A stretch of DNA of 11,234 nucleotides, from positions 1 through 11,234 of the forward strand of contig JAAYAO010000376.1 of assembly GCA_012719335.1 (NCBI GenBank), given 5' to 3'. Numbering within the stretch: position 1 is the first letter of the stretch; each line of letters opens with the position of its first letter. The stretch is from Propionibacterium sp. (GTDB taxonomy: Bacteria; Actinomycetota; Actinomycetes; Propionibacteriales; Propionibacteriaceae). The notes under the pieces were generated by a model. That model was not told where the DNA came from and did not search any database. It worked only from the letters and a program-made list of their open reading frames with translations. This document shows, one piece after another, positions 1 through 6,034 of the stretch. The translations under genes were made by a program, and so were the position numbers.

Positions 1-437
1 ACCATCGGGATGTCGGGAATCATCTGCTCGGCGATCGGCGGGTTGCCCTCGGGGTCGTTCCAGACGAACAGCACCCCGTCCTTGACCATGGTCGGCCAGG
101 TCGCGGTGCGGGCGCGCAGCGGGACGCGGCGCGAGTAGGGGATCGAGGTGCACTTGCCCTCGCCGCTCCAGCGCCAGTCGTGGAAGGGGCAGGCGACCTC
201 GTCGCCCTTGACCTCACCCTGGGACAGGTCGCCACCCATGTGCCGGCAGTAGGCATCGAGCACCTGGATGTCGCCCTTGGTGTCGGCCCAGATCACGAGC
301 TTCTGGCCGAAGGCGTGCATGGTGTGCGGCTTGCCGTCGTTGAACTCCTTGGCCTGCCCCAGGCAGTGCCAGCCACGGGCGTAGCGCTGCGGGGTATCGC
401 TGCTGGTTTCGATCTTGCGAACTTCGACGTCGGTCAT
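1..437 (-). CDS. kshA: 3-ketosteroid 9-alpha-hydroxylase oxygenase subunit (KshA-like Rieske oxygenase), 3' end cut by window
   Basis: This is the first 145 codons of a gene that runs off the left edge. KshA is the Rieske non-heme iron oxygenase that hydroxylates C9 of androstadienedione-type 3-ketosteroids in the cytoplasm, leading to ring B opening; its reductase partner is KshB. The Rieske [2Fe-2S] ligands are plain: C64-R-H66 and C83-P-F-H86, with MGGDLS directly after the first pair and DWRW after the second. The arrangement and the start RYARGWHCLG (residues 18-27) match what I recall of mycobacterial and rhodococcal KshA. The mononuclear-iron catalytic domain lies outside the window. 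The ATG is preceded by GGAGGA at a good distance. The gene is divergent from a TetR regulator. The Rieske class is certain; KshA rather than a related steroid or terpenoid oxygenase is likely but not proven, because steroid degraders carry several KshA paralogues. Confidence 0.88.
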   Translation of the reverse strand, partial: MTDVEVRKIETSSDTPQRYARGWHCLGQAKEFNDGKPHTMHAFGQKLVIWADTKGDIQVLDAYCRHMGGDLSQGEVKGDEVACPFHDWRWSGEGKCTSIPYSRRVPLRARTATWPTMVKDGVLFVWNDPEGNPPIAEQMIPDIPM

Positions 438-670
438 GAAATTCCTCCGGTGTGACTGTGAAGTCGGGACCACTGCTGAATGTAGTCGACGGTATGCGGC
501 TCCCGCCCGGGGTGCTGGATCCGCTCCCATTGACCGGAAGTGTCGATGCCCGTGTGGGTGGCGGATGCGGCAATCGTCTCAGCTCCGTCCCAATCTCCGG
601 AACCCCCCACTTCCGCAGATAACCTTTGCTGGGTAAGGCTGTCCTCAACAGCGTGGACGGAGAGGTGCGC
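438..670. promoter_or_regulatory. Divergent intergenic region between kshA and the TetR gene
   Basis: This 233-bp stretch holds no credible gene and must contain the divergent promoters. On the minus strand a TAnnnT-type -10 (TACATT, 479-484) lies about 40 nt upstream of the kshA ATG, with no convincing -35. On the plus strand TAACCT (620-625) is a possible -10 for the TetR gene and overlaps an imperfect palindrome listed separately. I looked for the KstR consensus (TnnAACnnGTTnnA) and did not find a good match. Promoter calls are by eye only. Confidence 0.4.
620..636. promoter_or_regulatory. Candidate TetR operator (imperfect palindrome TnACC-N7-GGTnA)
   Basis: A 17-bp imperfect inverted repeat with arms TAACC and GGTAA (matching form TnACC...GGTnA) lies 35 nt upstream of the TetR start and overlaps its possible -10 (TAACCT). 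TetR regulators usually bind palindromes of this size next to their own gene, so autoregulation and control of divergent kshA would fit. The arms are short and the match could be chance. Confidence 0.3.
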
Positions 671-1273
671 ATGGTGAAGATGGTTGCCGAGCGACCCACG
701 GCCGTGCCCGAATCCGCCGAGCAGCGCGCCCGGCGCAGTCGGATCCTGCGCGCCGCCACCCGATTGGCCACCAAACACGGGTTCGATGGGGTGCAGATGC
801 ACGACATCGCCAAGGAATCCGAGGTGGCGATCGCCACGCTGTACCGGTACTTCCCGTCCAAGACCCACCTGTACACCGCGGTGATGCGCGCCCAAGTCGA
901 CAGCCTGGCCCGCAACATGCCCGAGATCGACCCCGCCCTGACCCCGGGGGAGCGGGTCTCGGCCTACCTGCAACACGCCACCCTGGTGCTGATGGCGCGT
1001 CCGCTGTTGGCCGACGCCCTGACCCGGGCGAACTTCAGCGCCTCCCCGGACCAGGAATCGATCGATTCCGACTACTCCTTCCGGGCCCACCTGCTGCGGA
1101 TCGCCGGAGTGGTCGAGCCCACCGACCAGGAGTGGCTGGTGGCCGGTCTGGTCAGCCGCTGTTGGTTCGGTGTGCTGGTGGCCCACCTGAACGGACGCAG
1201 CACCCAGCACGAGGCCCTCGAAGAACTGCGGGTGGCCAGCGAACTGTTGTTGGCGCGGATCTCGGGTGAGTGA
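671..1273 (+). CDS. TetR-family transcriptional regulator, KstR-like
   Basis: A 200-aa cytoplasmic DNA-binding protein of normal TetR length. The N-terminal helix-turn-helix spans residues about 24-66; the recognition part reads EVAIATLYRYFPSK (51-64), the classic TetR signature, and resembles KstR, the repressor of mycobacterial cholesterol catabolism genes. The C-terminal domain (about 80-200) would bind the ligand, in KstR a steroid acyl-CoA thioester. I chose ATG 671 because GGAGAGG sits 5 nt upstream; the open frame extends to 626 but without a comparable ribosome site. The gene is divergent from kshA and precedes two SDR genes, so it likely controls kshA, itself or the downstream SDRs. 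The family is certain; the KstR relationship is inferred from the HTH and the context, and the ligand is unknown. Confidence 0.87.
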   Translation: MVKMVAERPTAVPESAEQRARRSRILRAATRLATKHGFDGVQMHDIAKESEVAIATLYRYFPSKTHLYTAVMRAQVDSLARNMPEIDPALTPGERVSAYLQHATLVLMARPLLADALTRANFSASPDQESIDSDYSFRAHLLRIAGVVEPTDQEWLVAGLVSRCWFGVLVAHLNGRSTQHEALEELRVASELLLARISGE

Positions 1274-1331
1274 ATCCCCGCCGGCGTCCCCGTGAGTGGG
1301 AAGCCCGCCCCCCGACCGTCCCGGTAGGCAG

Positions 1332-1344
1332 TTGAATCGCCCCC
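1332..1344 (+). promoter_or_regulatory. Possible leaderless promoter of the first SDR gene
   Basis: No Shine-Dalgarno sequence lies at a usable distance before ATG 1345 (AGGCAG ends 13 nt away). A TTGAAT hexamer at 1332-1337 ends 7 nt before the ATG, where a -10 of a leaderless transcript would be. The upstream gap from the TetR gene is 71 nt, so the SDR may be transcribed separately or read through. Weak, by eye. Confidence 0.25.
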
Positions 1345-2100
1345 ATGCAGAGGTTCACCGAACGACGGGTACTGATCACCGGCGCGGCCTCCGGCATCGG
1401 CCGGGCCACCACGCTACGACTGGCCGAGGAGGGGGCGGAGATCTTCGCCCTCGACATGTCCGCGGAAGGCTTGGCCGAAACCGCTTCGTCGGTCGGTGAC
1501 CCGACCCGGATCTCGACCCGGGTGGTCGACATCACCGACGCGGAGGCGGTCCGCGAAGCGGTCGCCGAGGCGATCGGCACGATGGGACACATCGATGTCC
1601 TGCTCAACATCGCGGGGATTCACATGATGACCCCGCTGCACCACCTCGATGTGGATGTGATGCGCAAGATGTTCGAGGTGAACGTCATCGGTACCGCGCT
1701 GATGTGCCGCGAAACCGTGCCGCACATGACCGAGGGCGGCGCGATCGTGTCGATGTCGTCGCTGTCGGTGCACGAGGGCAACCCCTACATGGGTGGCTAC
1801 GCCGCCTCCAAGGGTGCGGTGCTGGCCTTCTCCCGCACCCTGGCCGCCGAGCTGCTGAGCCATCGGATCCGGGTGAACACGGTCTCCCCGGGTGGGGTGA
1901 CCACCCCGATGACCCGGGCGGTGGCCGCGGAGTTCGCCACCACCGACATCGACCTGACCTACTACGTGCAGCCGAAACTGCACTTCGGCAGCGCCGAACC
2001 CGAGCAGGTCGCCTCGGTCATCGCCTTCCTGGCCTCCGACGACGCCTCGCACATCACCGGCAGCGACGTGCGCGTCGACGGCGGCTCACACATCAGCTGA
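1345..2100 (+). CDS. Classical SDR oxidoreductase (FabG/hydroxysteroid-dehydrogenase-like)
   Basis: A 251-aa classical short-chain dehydrogenase, complete in length. The Rossmann cofactor motif TGAASGIG is at residues 12-19, and D37 after the second strand points to NAD(H) rather than NADP(H). NIAG (88-91) stands in the NNAG position. The catalytic tetrad is N113, S139, Y152 and K156 (YAASK). The C-terminal SDVRVDGG (240-247) is typical of the family. It would interconvert a hydroxyl and a ketone, plausibly on a steroid ring or side chain given its neighbours, but substrate cannot be read from SDR sequence. It is followed 27 nt later by a second SDR and is probably cotranscribed with it. Start: the ATG fits the usual SDR N-terminus, though no ribosome-binding site is visible. 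Confidence 0.9.
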   Translation: MQRFTERRVLITGAASGIGRATTLRLAEEGAEIFALDMSAEGLAETASSVGDPTRISTRVVDITDAEAVREAVAEAIGTMGHIDVLLNIAGIHMMTPLHHLDVDVMRKMFEVNVIGTALMCRETVPHMTEGGAIVSMSSLSVHEGNPYMGGYAASKGAVLAFSRTLAAELLSHRIRVNTVSPGGVTTPMTRAVAAEFATTDIDLTYYVQPKLHFGSAEPEQVASVIAFLASDDASHITGSDVRVDGGSHIS

Positions 2101-2127
2101 CACCCGTTCATCGAAGGGAACACACAT

Positions 2128-2901
2128 ATGGCACGGCAAGTTGTAGTCACCGGTGCGGCATCGGGGATCGGCAAGGCGGTCACCGAACTGCTGCGCGGCC
2201 AGGGACACGCCGTGGTCGGGGTGGATCTGCGCGGGGTCGAGGTCGAAGCCGACCTGTCCAAGCCCGAAGGGCGCCGCAAGGCGGTGGGCGAGGTGCTCGA
2301 GCTCACCGGCGGCAAGATCGACGCCGCCATTCTGAGCGCCGGGGTGAGCCGGCCCGAACCGATCACCGTGGCGATCAACTATTTCGGGGTGGTCGAGTTC
2401 GCCGAGGGCATCCACGAGGCACTCAAGGGCGGGGACGAGCCGCGGCTGGTGGTGATCTCGTCGTCGGTGGCCGGTACCCAGCCGTCCGACCCGGCCACCG
2501 TCGAGGCCTGCCTGGCCCATGACGAGGAGGCCGCGCTGAAGGCCGGTGCCGCCACCGTCGAGCTCGGCCTCGGGCAGCAGAACTACAACTCGTCCAAGAA
2601 TGCGGTGGCCCAGTGGACCCGGCGCACCGCCCTGGAATGGGCCCGCGACGGCATCCCGGTGAACGCGATCGCCCCCGGTGTGGTGCTCAGCCCGATGGGT
2701 GCGGCGGTCGCGGGGGACCCGCGCTTCGCCGAGGCCCTGGAGCGGGCCCAACCGACCCCGCTGTACGGGCACGCCCAGCCGGCCGACATCGCCCCGCTGA
2801 TCGCCTTCTTCGCCTCGGCGGAGAACAACATCTGCACCGGTCAGGTGATCTACGCCGACCGTGGCGTGGAGGTGTCGCTGCGCCCGCAGGACCTGGTCTG
2901 A
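2128..2901 (+). CDS. SDR of the 3-alpha-hydroxysteroid dehydrogenase/carbonyl reductase type
   Basis: A 257-aa SDR whose layout follows the Comamonas 3-alpha-HSD/carbonyl reductase (HsdA) subfamily: a short N-terminal half, VGVDLRGVEVEADLS after the cofactor motif, NYFG in the middle, and a long insertion before the active-site tyrosine. TGAASGIG is at 8-15 and D33 suggests NAD(H). SAGV (70-73) replaces the usual NNAG, as in that subfamily. The likely catalytic residues are N84, S112, Y153 and K157 (YNSSK). It would oxidise a 3-alpha (or other) hydroxyl of a steroid to the ketone, in the cytoplasm. AAGGGA precedes the ATG. It is the last gene before a strong terminator hairpin and lies 27 nt after another SDR. 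Subfamily assignment is good; exact positional and stereo-specificity is inference. Confidence 0.87.
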   Translation: MARQVVVTGAASGIGKAVTELLRGQGHAVVGVDLRGVEVEADLSKPEGRRKAVGEVLELTGGKIDAAILSAGVSRPEPITVAINYFGVVEFAEGIHEALKGGDEPRLVVISSSVAGTQPSDPATVEACLAHDEEAALKAGAATVELGLGQQNYNSSKNAVAQWTRRTALEWARDGIPVNAIAPGVVLSPMGAAVAGDPRFAEALERAQPTPLYGHAQPADIAPLIAFFASAENNICTGQVIYADRGVEVSLRPQDLV

Positions 2902-2909
2902 CCCGCAGC

Positions 2910-2958
2910 ACCCGAAAAGGGGGCCCGCTCGGAATCCGGGCGGGCCCCCTTTTCGGGT
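2910..2958. terminator. Strong bidirectional hairpin terminator between convergent SDR genes
   Basis: Arms 2910-2932 and 2936-2958 form a 23-bp stem closed by a 3-nt loop (AAT). The outer 19 pairs are perfect and there is a single G-T pair at 2929/2939. The stem carries four T's on its 3' side within CCCCCTTTTCGGG rather than a free U-tract, and by symmetry looks the same from the other strand. It starts 9 nt after the stop of the upstream SDR and ends 42 bp before the stop codon of the converging SDR, so it can end transcription from both sides. Confidence 0.88.
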
Positions 2959-2999
2959 CCTCACAGGGGGTACTGCTGCTTCAGGTCGGATGAGCTGGG

Positions 3000-3932
3000 T
3001 CAGCGAGCCTGCAGGTTCTGCACCCCGGTGTCGTCCAGCTTGGCCAGCGAGTACGCGGCGAAGGTCTGGTAGGGGCTGCGCTCGGCGAAGTAGGGCGCGA
3101 ACTGCTCGGCGAGCTCGTCCACGGTGAACACCTCACCGGCGGCGTCGAAGCGCTTCTCGACCTCGGCCGGCTTCAGCAGGGCGACGAACTTGCCGTACAC
3201 CACGAACAACTGGCCGTTGACCTTCTGCGAGGCCGGGGAGGCCAGGTAGGCGACGAAGTCGGCAACCCGGTCGGGGGACAGGATGTCGGTGGCGTTGGCG
3301 TTCGGGTCCTCGGCGAACACGTGCGAGGTCATCTCGGTGCGCGCGCGGGGGGCGATCACGTTGGCGGTGACGCCGTACTTGGCCAGCGCCTGCGAGGTCG
3401 ACAGGGTCAGGGCGGTGATGCCCGCCTTGGCCGCGGAGTAGTTCGGCTGGCCACCGGAGCCGAACAGGCCGGCCTCGGAGGAGGTGTTGATCACGCGGCC
3501 GAAGATCTTCTGATCGCCGGCGGCCTTGCCCTTGGCCCGCCAGTACTTGGCGGCGTGGGTGCTGGTGGCGGCGTGCCCCTTCAGGTGCACCCGGATCACG
3601 TCGTCCCACATCTGCTCGGTCATGTTGAACAGCACGGTGTCGCGCAGCACGCCGGCGTTGTTCACCAGAATGTCGAGGCTGCCCCAGGTGTCGACGGCGG
3701 CGTTGACCAGGTCCTCGGCCAGCTTCCAGTCGCTGACATCGCCCTTGACCGCGATCGCGTCGCGACCCAGCGCCTTGATCTCGGCGACCACCTCGTCGGC
3801 CTTCTCGCCGATGTCGTTGACCACGACATTGGCGCCCTGCCGGGCCAGGGCCAGGGCCTCGCTGCGACCGAGACCGGCGCCCGCGCCGGTGACGACGGCT
3901 GCCTTGCCGTCCAGGGAGGTTTCGTTGCTCAT
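3000..3932 (-). CDS. SDR of the 17-beta-HSD type 4/MFE-2 kind (ChsB1/Hsd4A-like)
   Basis: A 310-aa SDR, about 60 residues longer than classical members because of the C-terminal extension seen in MFE-2-type dehydrogenases. Cofactor motif TGAGAGLG is at 15-22, D40 follows the second strand (NAD preference), and NNAG is at 91-94. S152, Y165 and K169 (YSAAK) are the catalytic residues. The central Asn is replaced by H116 in RVHLKGH, as is normal for this group. It strongly resembles, from memory, mycobacterial Rv3502c (ChsB1/Hsd4A), which oxidises 3-hydroxyacyl-CoA during cholesterol side-chain beta-oxidation and can act on 17-beta-hydroxysteroids. AGGAGA lies just before the ATG. It is transcribed alone, convergent with the upstream SDR and divergent from the P450 operon. 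Function as steroid acyl-CoA dehydrogenase or 17-beta-HSD is inferred from family and context. Confidence 0.88.
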   Translation of the reverse strand: MSNETSLDGKAAVVTGAGAGLGRSEALALARQGANVVVNDIGEKADEVVAEIKALGRDAIAVKGDVSDWKLAEDLVNAAVDTWGSLDILVNNAGVLRDTVLFNMTEQMWDDVIRVHLKGHAATSTHAAKYWRAKGKAAGDQKIFGRVINTSSEAGLFGSGGQPNYSAAKAGITALTLSTSQALAKYGVTANVIAPRARTEMTSHVFAEDPNANATDILSPDRVADFVAYLASPASQKVNGQLFVVYGKFVALLKPAEVEKRFDAAGEVFTVDELAEQFAPYFAERSPYQTFAAYSLAKLDDTGVQNLQAR

Positions 3933-4043
3933 GGATTCTCCTGATGTTTCTGGGCAGGGGGGTGACTACGAGGCGGACGTTACGCCGCGGTGCGGCCCGC
4001 GCCGTACCCGCGATCCGGCTGGCTGGGACGGGCGGCCGACCCG

Positions 4044-4054
4044 ACACCGGGTGT
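4044..4054. promoter_or_regulatory. Palindrome ACACC-G-GGTGT, candidate regulator site
   Basis: A perfect inverted repeat with 5-bp arms around one central base. It directly abuts the next palindrome (4055-4067) and sits upstream of the promoter of the P450 operon. An operator is possible, but 5-bp arms of G/C-rich sequence are not rare. Confidence 0.3.
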
Positions 4055-4067
4055 TCCATTCAATGGA
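4055..4067. promoter_or_regulatory. Palindrome TCCATT-C-AATGGA, candidate operator
   Basis: A perfect inverted repeat with 6-bp arms around one central base, AT-rich in a GC-rich context, placed 5 bp upstream of the putative -35 of the lactonase-P450 operon. The position suits an activator or repressor site, for example for the TetR or double-MarR protein of this window. The bound protein is unknown. Confidence 0.45.
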
Positions 4068-4072
4068 CGGTA

Positions 4073-4100
4073 TTACTTGATCGGGGTCATGCAATATGTA
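4073..4100 (+). promoter_or_regulatory. Candidate promoter of the lactonase-SDR-P450 operon
   Basis: TTACTT (4073-4078), a 16-bp spacer and TATGTA (4095-4100) form a sigma-70-like pair, which would start transcription near 4107, about 27 nt before the first gene. It lies in the AT-richest part of the gap, next to a palindrome. By eye only. Confidence 0.4.
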
Positions 4101-4133
4101 GCTTCCGTCACACCTTTTCGAGCGGAGGACGAG

Positions 4134-5102
4134 ATGGATTACGAAGCAGCATTCGCCCGGGTCGGCGAGGCCGTGAGCGGCGCGAACCCCTTGGAAGCCC
4201 GGGAACTGGCCACCGGTTTCTCGTGGAGCGAGATCCCGCGATGGCACGACGGGGCGCTCTGGTTCAGCGATATGTACAACCACTGCATCCTGCGGCTGGC
4301 CGAGGACGGCAGCACCGAGAAGCGGGTGGACGCCGCCGGGCGGATCGCCCTGGCGCCCGAAGCCGGCGGTGGGGACAAGCCCGGGGAGGAGATCGTGCTC
4401 GGCGGGATGGGCTGGCTGCCCGACGGCCGGCTGATCACCAACTCGATGCACGAACGCGTGGTGCTGACCGGGTCGGGCACCGACCTGACGGTGTACGCCG
4501 ACCTGCGCGAACTCGCCAAGAGCTCGCTCAACGACATGGTCGTCGATGCCGACGGACGCGCCTACATCACCCAATTGGGCTACGACCTGTTCGTCGGGGA
4601 GACCCCCGACACCGCGCCCCTGCTGGCGGTGGAACCCGACGGCACGGCCCGCCGGGCCGACGAGGCGGGCGAGTTCGCCGGCGCGAACGGCATCACCATC
4701 ACCGCCGACGGCTCCCGGCTGATTCTGGCCGAGGTGGACGCTAACCAGATCACCGTGCTGGACCGGGCCGCCGACGGCACGCTGAGCAACCGGCGCACCT
4801 TCGCCCCCACCCCCTGGCTGCCCGACGGCATCTGCCTGGACGAACAGGGTGGGGTCTGGGCCGGGATGCCCGGCTGCGGGTACGTCGGACGATTCGTCGA
4901 GGGCGGGCGGATGACCGACGCGATCGCGCTGCCGATGGACCGGGCGATGGGCACCGCGGTCGTGCTGGGCGGTGCGAACCGCAGCACCCTGTACATCGCC
5001 TGCGGCATGGAGGTCTTCGACCGGGCCAAGTCACGCGACGAGGGCCTGGGCAGCATCTGGGCCGCCGACACCCCCTACACCGCCGGCGACAGCCGTCCCT
5101 GA
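4134..5102 (+). CDS. SMP-30/gluconolactonase-family lactone hydrolase
   Basis: A 322-aa protein of the SMP-30/gluconolactonase/LRE family, a six-bladed beta-propeller that hydrolyses lactones with one divalent metal ion. The four expected metal-site residues are visible in order: E33 (SEIPRW), N133 (LNDM), N185 (GANGI) and D231 (LPDGI). Repeated strand patterns such as DGALWFSD, DGRLITN and DGRAYITQ fit propeller blades. No signal peptide is seen, so it is probably cytoplasmic. GGAGG ends 5 nt before ATG 4134, which settles the start over an upstream in-frame ATG at 3990. It is the first gene of a five-gene operon, 17 nt before an SDR. With steroid genes around, it may open a steroid or terpenoid lactone, for example one formed by oxidation of a hydroxy acid or a Baeyer-Villiger reaction; that substrate is inference. 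Other family members hydrolyse sugar lactones or organophosphates. Confidence 0.85.
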   Translation: MDYEAAFARVGEAVSGANPLEARELATGFSWSEIPRWHDGALWFSDMYNHCILRLAEDGSTEKRVDAAGRIALAPEAGGGDKPGEEIVLGGMGWLPDGRLITNSMHERVVLTGSGTDLTVYADLRELAKSSLNDMVVDADGRAYITQLGYDLFVGETPDTAPLLAVEPDGTARRADEAGEFAGANGITITADGSRLILAEVDANQITVLDRAADGTLSNRRTFAPTPWLPDGICLDEQGGVWAGMPGCGYVGRFVEGGRMTDAIALPMDRAMGTAVVLGGANRSTLYIACGMEVFDRAKSRDEGLGSIWAADTPYTAGDSRP

Positions 5103-5119
5103 TCGGAAGGAACACCGAG

Positions 5120-6034
5120 ATGAGCACCCTTGATTTCACCGGCCGCAGCATCATCGTGACCGGCGCCGGTCGCGGCATCGGCCGCGAGTACGTCCGATTG
5201 CTGGCCGGGCGCGGGGCGAAGGTCGCCGTCGTCGACCCGGGCGCCACCGCCGACGGAGCGGGCCTGGCCGGGGACGACCCGGCCGGCGAGGTTGCCGACG
5301 AAGCCACCGCCGCCGGTGGCACCGCGGTGGCGATCCGCGAATCGGTCGCCACCGAGGACGGCGCACGGCGGATCGTGGAACAGACCGTCGAGGCCTTCGG
5401 CGGGGTGGACGCGGTGATCAACAACGCCGGCGTGCTGCACCTGGCCGACTTCGAGCAACTCGGGCAGGAGGAATACCAGCGTCACCTGGACGTGCACTTC
5501 TTCGGCTCGGTGTGGCTGGCCAAGGCCGCCTGGTCGGCGCTGCGCGCCTCCGGCACCGGACGGATCGTGAACACGATCTCCGCCGCCATGCTCGGCAACC
5601 CGCAGATGGCCCATTACGGCAGCTCCAAGGGCGCGGTCTTCGGGCTGACCCGCAACCTGGCCATCGAGGGGCTGGCCGACGGCATTTTGGTCAACGCGGT
5701 CGCCCCCGGCGCCGGTGGCACCCGGCTGATGGAGGCCTCGGTCGCCTCCCTGCCCGAGGAGATCGTCGAGTACATGAAGACCTCCCTGTTGCCCGAACTG
5801 GTCGCCCCGGTCGGCGCCTACCTCGCCCATCAGCAGGCCCGGGTCACCGGTGAGGTCTTCAACGTGGCCGGCGGTTTCGTGAACCGGATGGCGATCGTGA
5901 ACTCCGGTGGTTTCCACAGCCCCGACCTGTCGGTCGAGGACGTCGCGGACAACTTCGAGCAGATCATGACGATGCCGGAGGGCTCGCAGGTGCAGGCCGT
6001 ACCGCAGCCGGGTGAGACCGGAGGTGCGGCATGA
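5120..6034 (+). CDS. SDR of the 17-beta-HSD type 4/MFE-2 kind
   Basis: A 304-aa SDR with an extended C-terminus. Cofactor motif TGAGRGIG is at 14-21, D39 follows the second strand (NAD preference), and NNAG is at 101-104. Y166 and K170 (YGSSK) with S154 form the catalytic centre; H126 (DVHFFG) takes the place of the usual Asn. A Gly/Ala/Asp-rich loop (about 41-58) after the second strand is typical of MFE-2-like dehydrogenases, as is VTGEVFNVAGGFVNRM near 242-257. GGAAGGAA precedes the ATG, and the stop codon overlaps the P450 start (ATGA), so translation is probably coupled. A role as 3-hydroxyacyl-CoA or hydroxysteroid dehydrogenase acting just before or after the P450 reaction, for example oxidising the alcohol the P450 makes, is inference. 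Only about a third of its residues seem to match the other MFE-2-like SDR here, so it is no recent duplicate. Confidence 0.87.
   Translation: MSTLDFTGRSIIVTGAGRGIGREYVRLLAGRGAKVAVVDPGATADGAGLAGDDPAGEVADEATAAGGTAVAIRESVATEDGARRIVEQTVEAFGGVDAVINNAGVLHLADFEQLGQEEYQRHLDVHFFGSVWLAKAAWSALRASGTGRIVNTISAAMLGNPQMAHYGSSKGAVFGLTRNLAIEGLADGILVNAVAPGAGGTRLMEASVASLPEEIVEYMKTSLLPELVAPVGAYLAHQQARVTGEVFNVAGGFVNRMAIVNSGGFHSPDLSVEDVADNFEQIMTMPEGSQVQAVPQPGETGGAA

Larger units (their letters stand above)
3933..4133. promoter_or_regulatory. Divergent intergenic region upstream of the SDR and the P450 operon
   Basis: This 201-bp non-coding gap holds both outgoing promoters. On the minus strand TAACGT (3977-3982) is a TAnnnT-type -10 candidate for the SDR gene. 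On the plus side two abutting palindromes and a promoter-like pair are listed separately. The right part (about 4055-4110) is clearly AT-richer than the flanking genes. No small gene with a ribosome site was found in it. Confidence 0.45.

Noticed and set aside
438..670. A canonical KstR operator (TnnAACnnGTTnnA) between kshA and the TetR gene
   Set aside because: No site matching both half-sites was found on reading; only the weaker palindrome at 620-636 remained.
214..1210. Minus-strand open frames (234 and 258 aa) over the TetR gene
   Set aside because: They have no ribosome site or domain pattern and run antisense to a clear TetR gene and across the promoter region.
3990..4133. Upstream start giving the lactonase 48 more residues
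   Set aside because: The extension covers the palindromes and promoter-like region, while ATG 4134 has a well-placed GGAGG.
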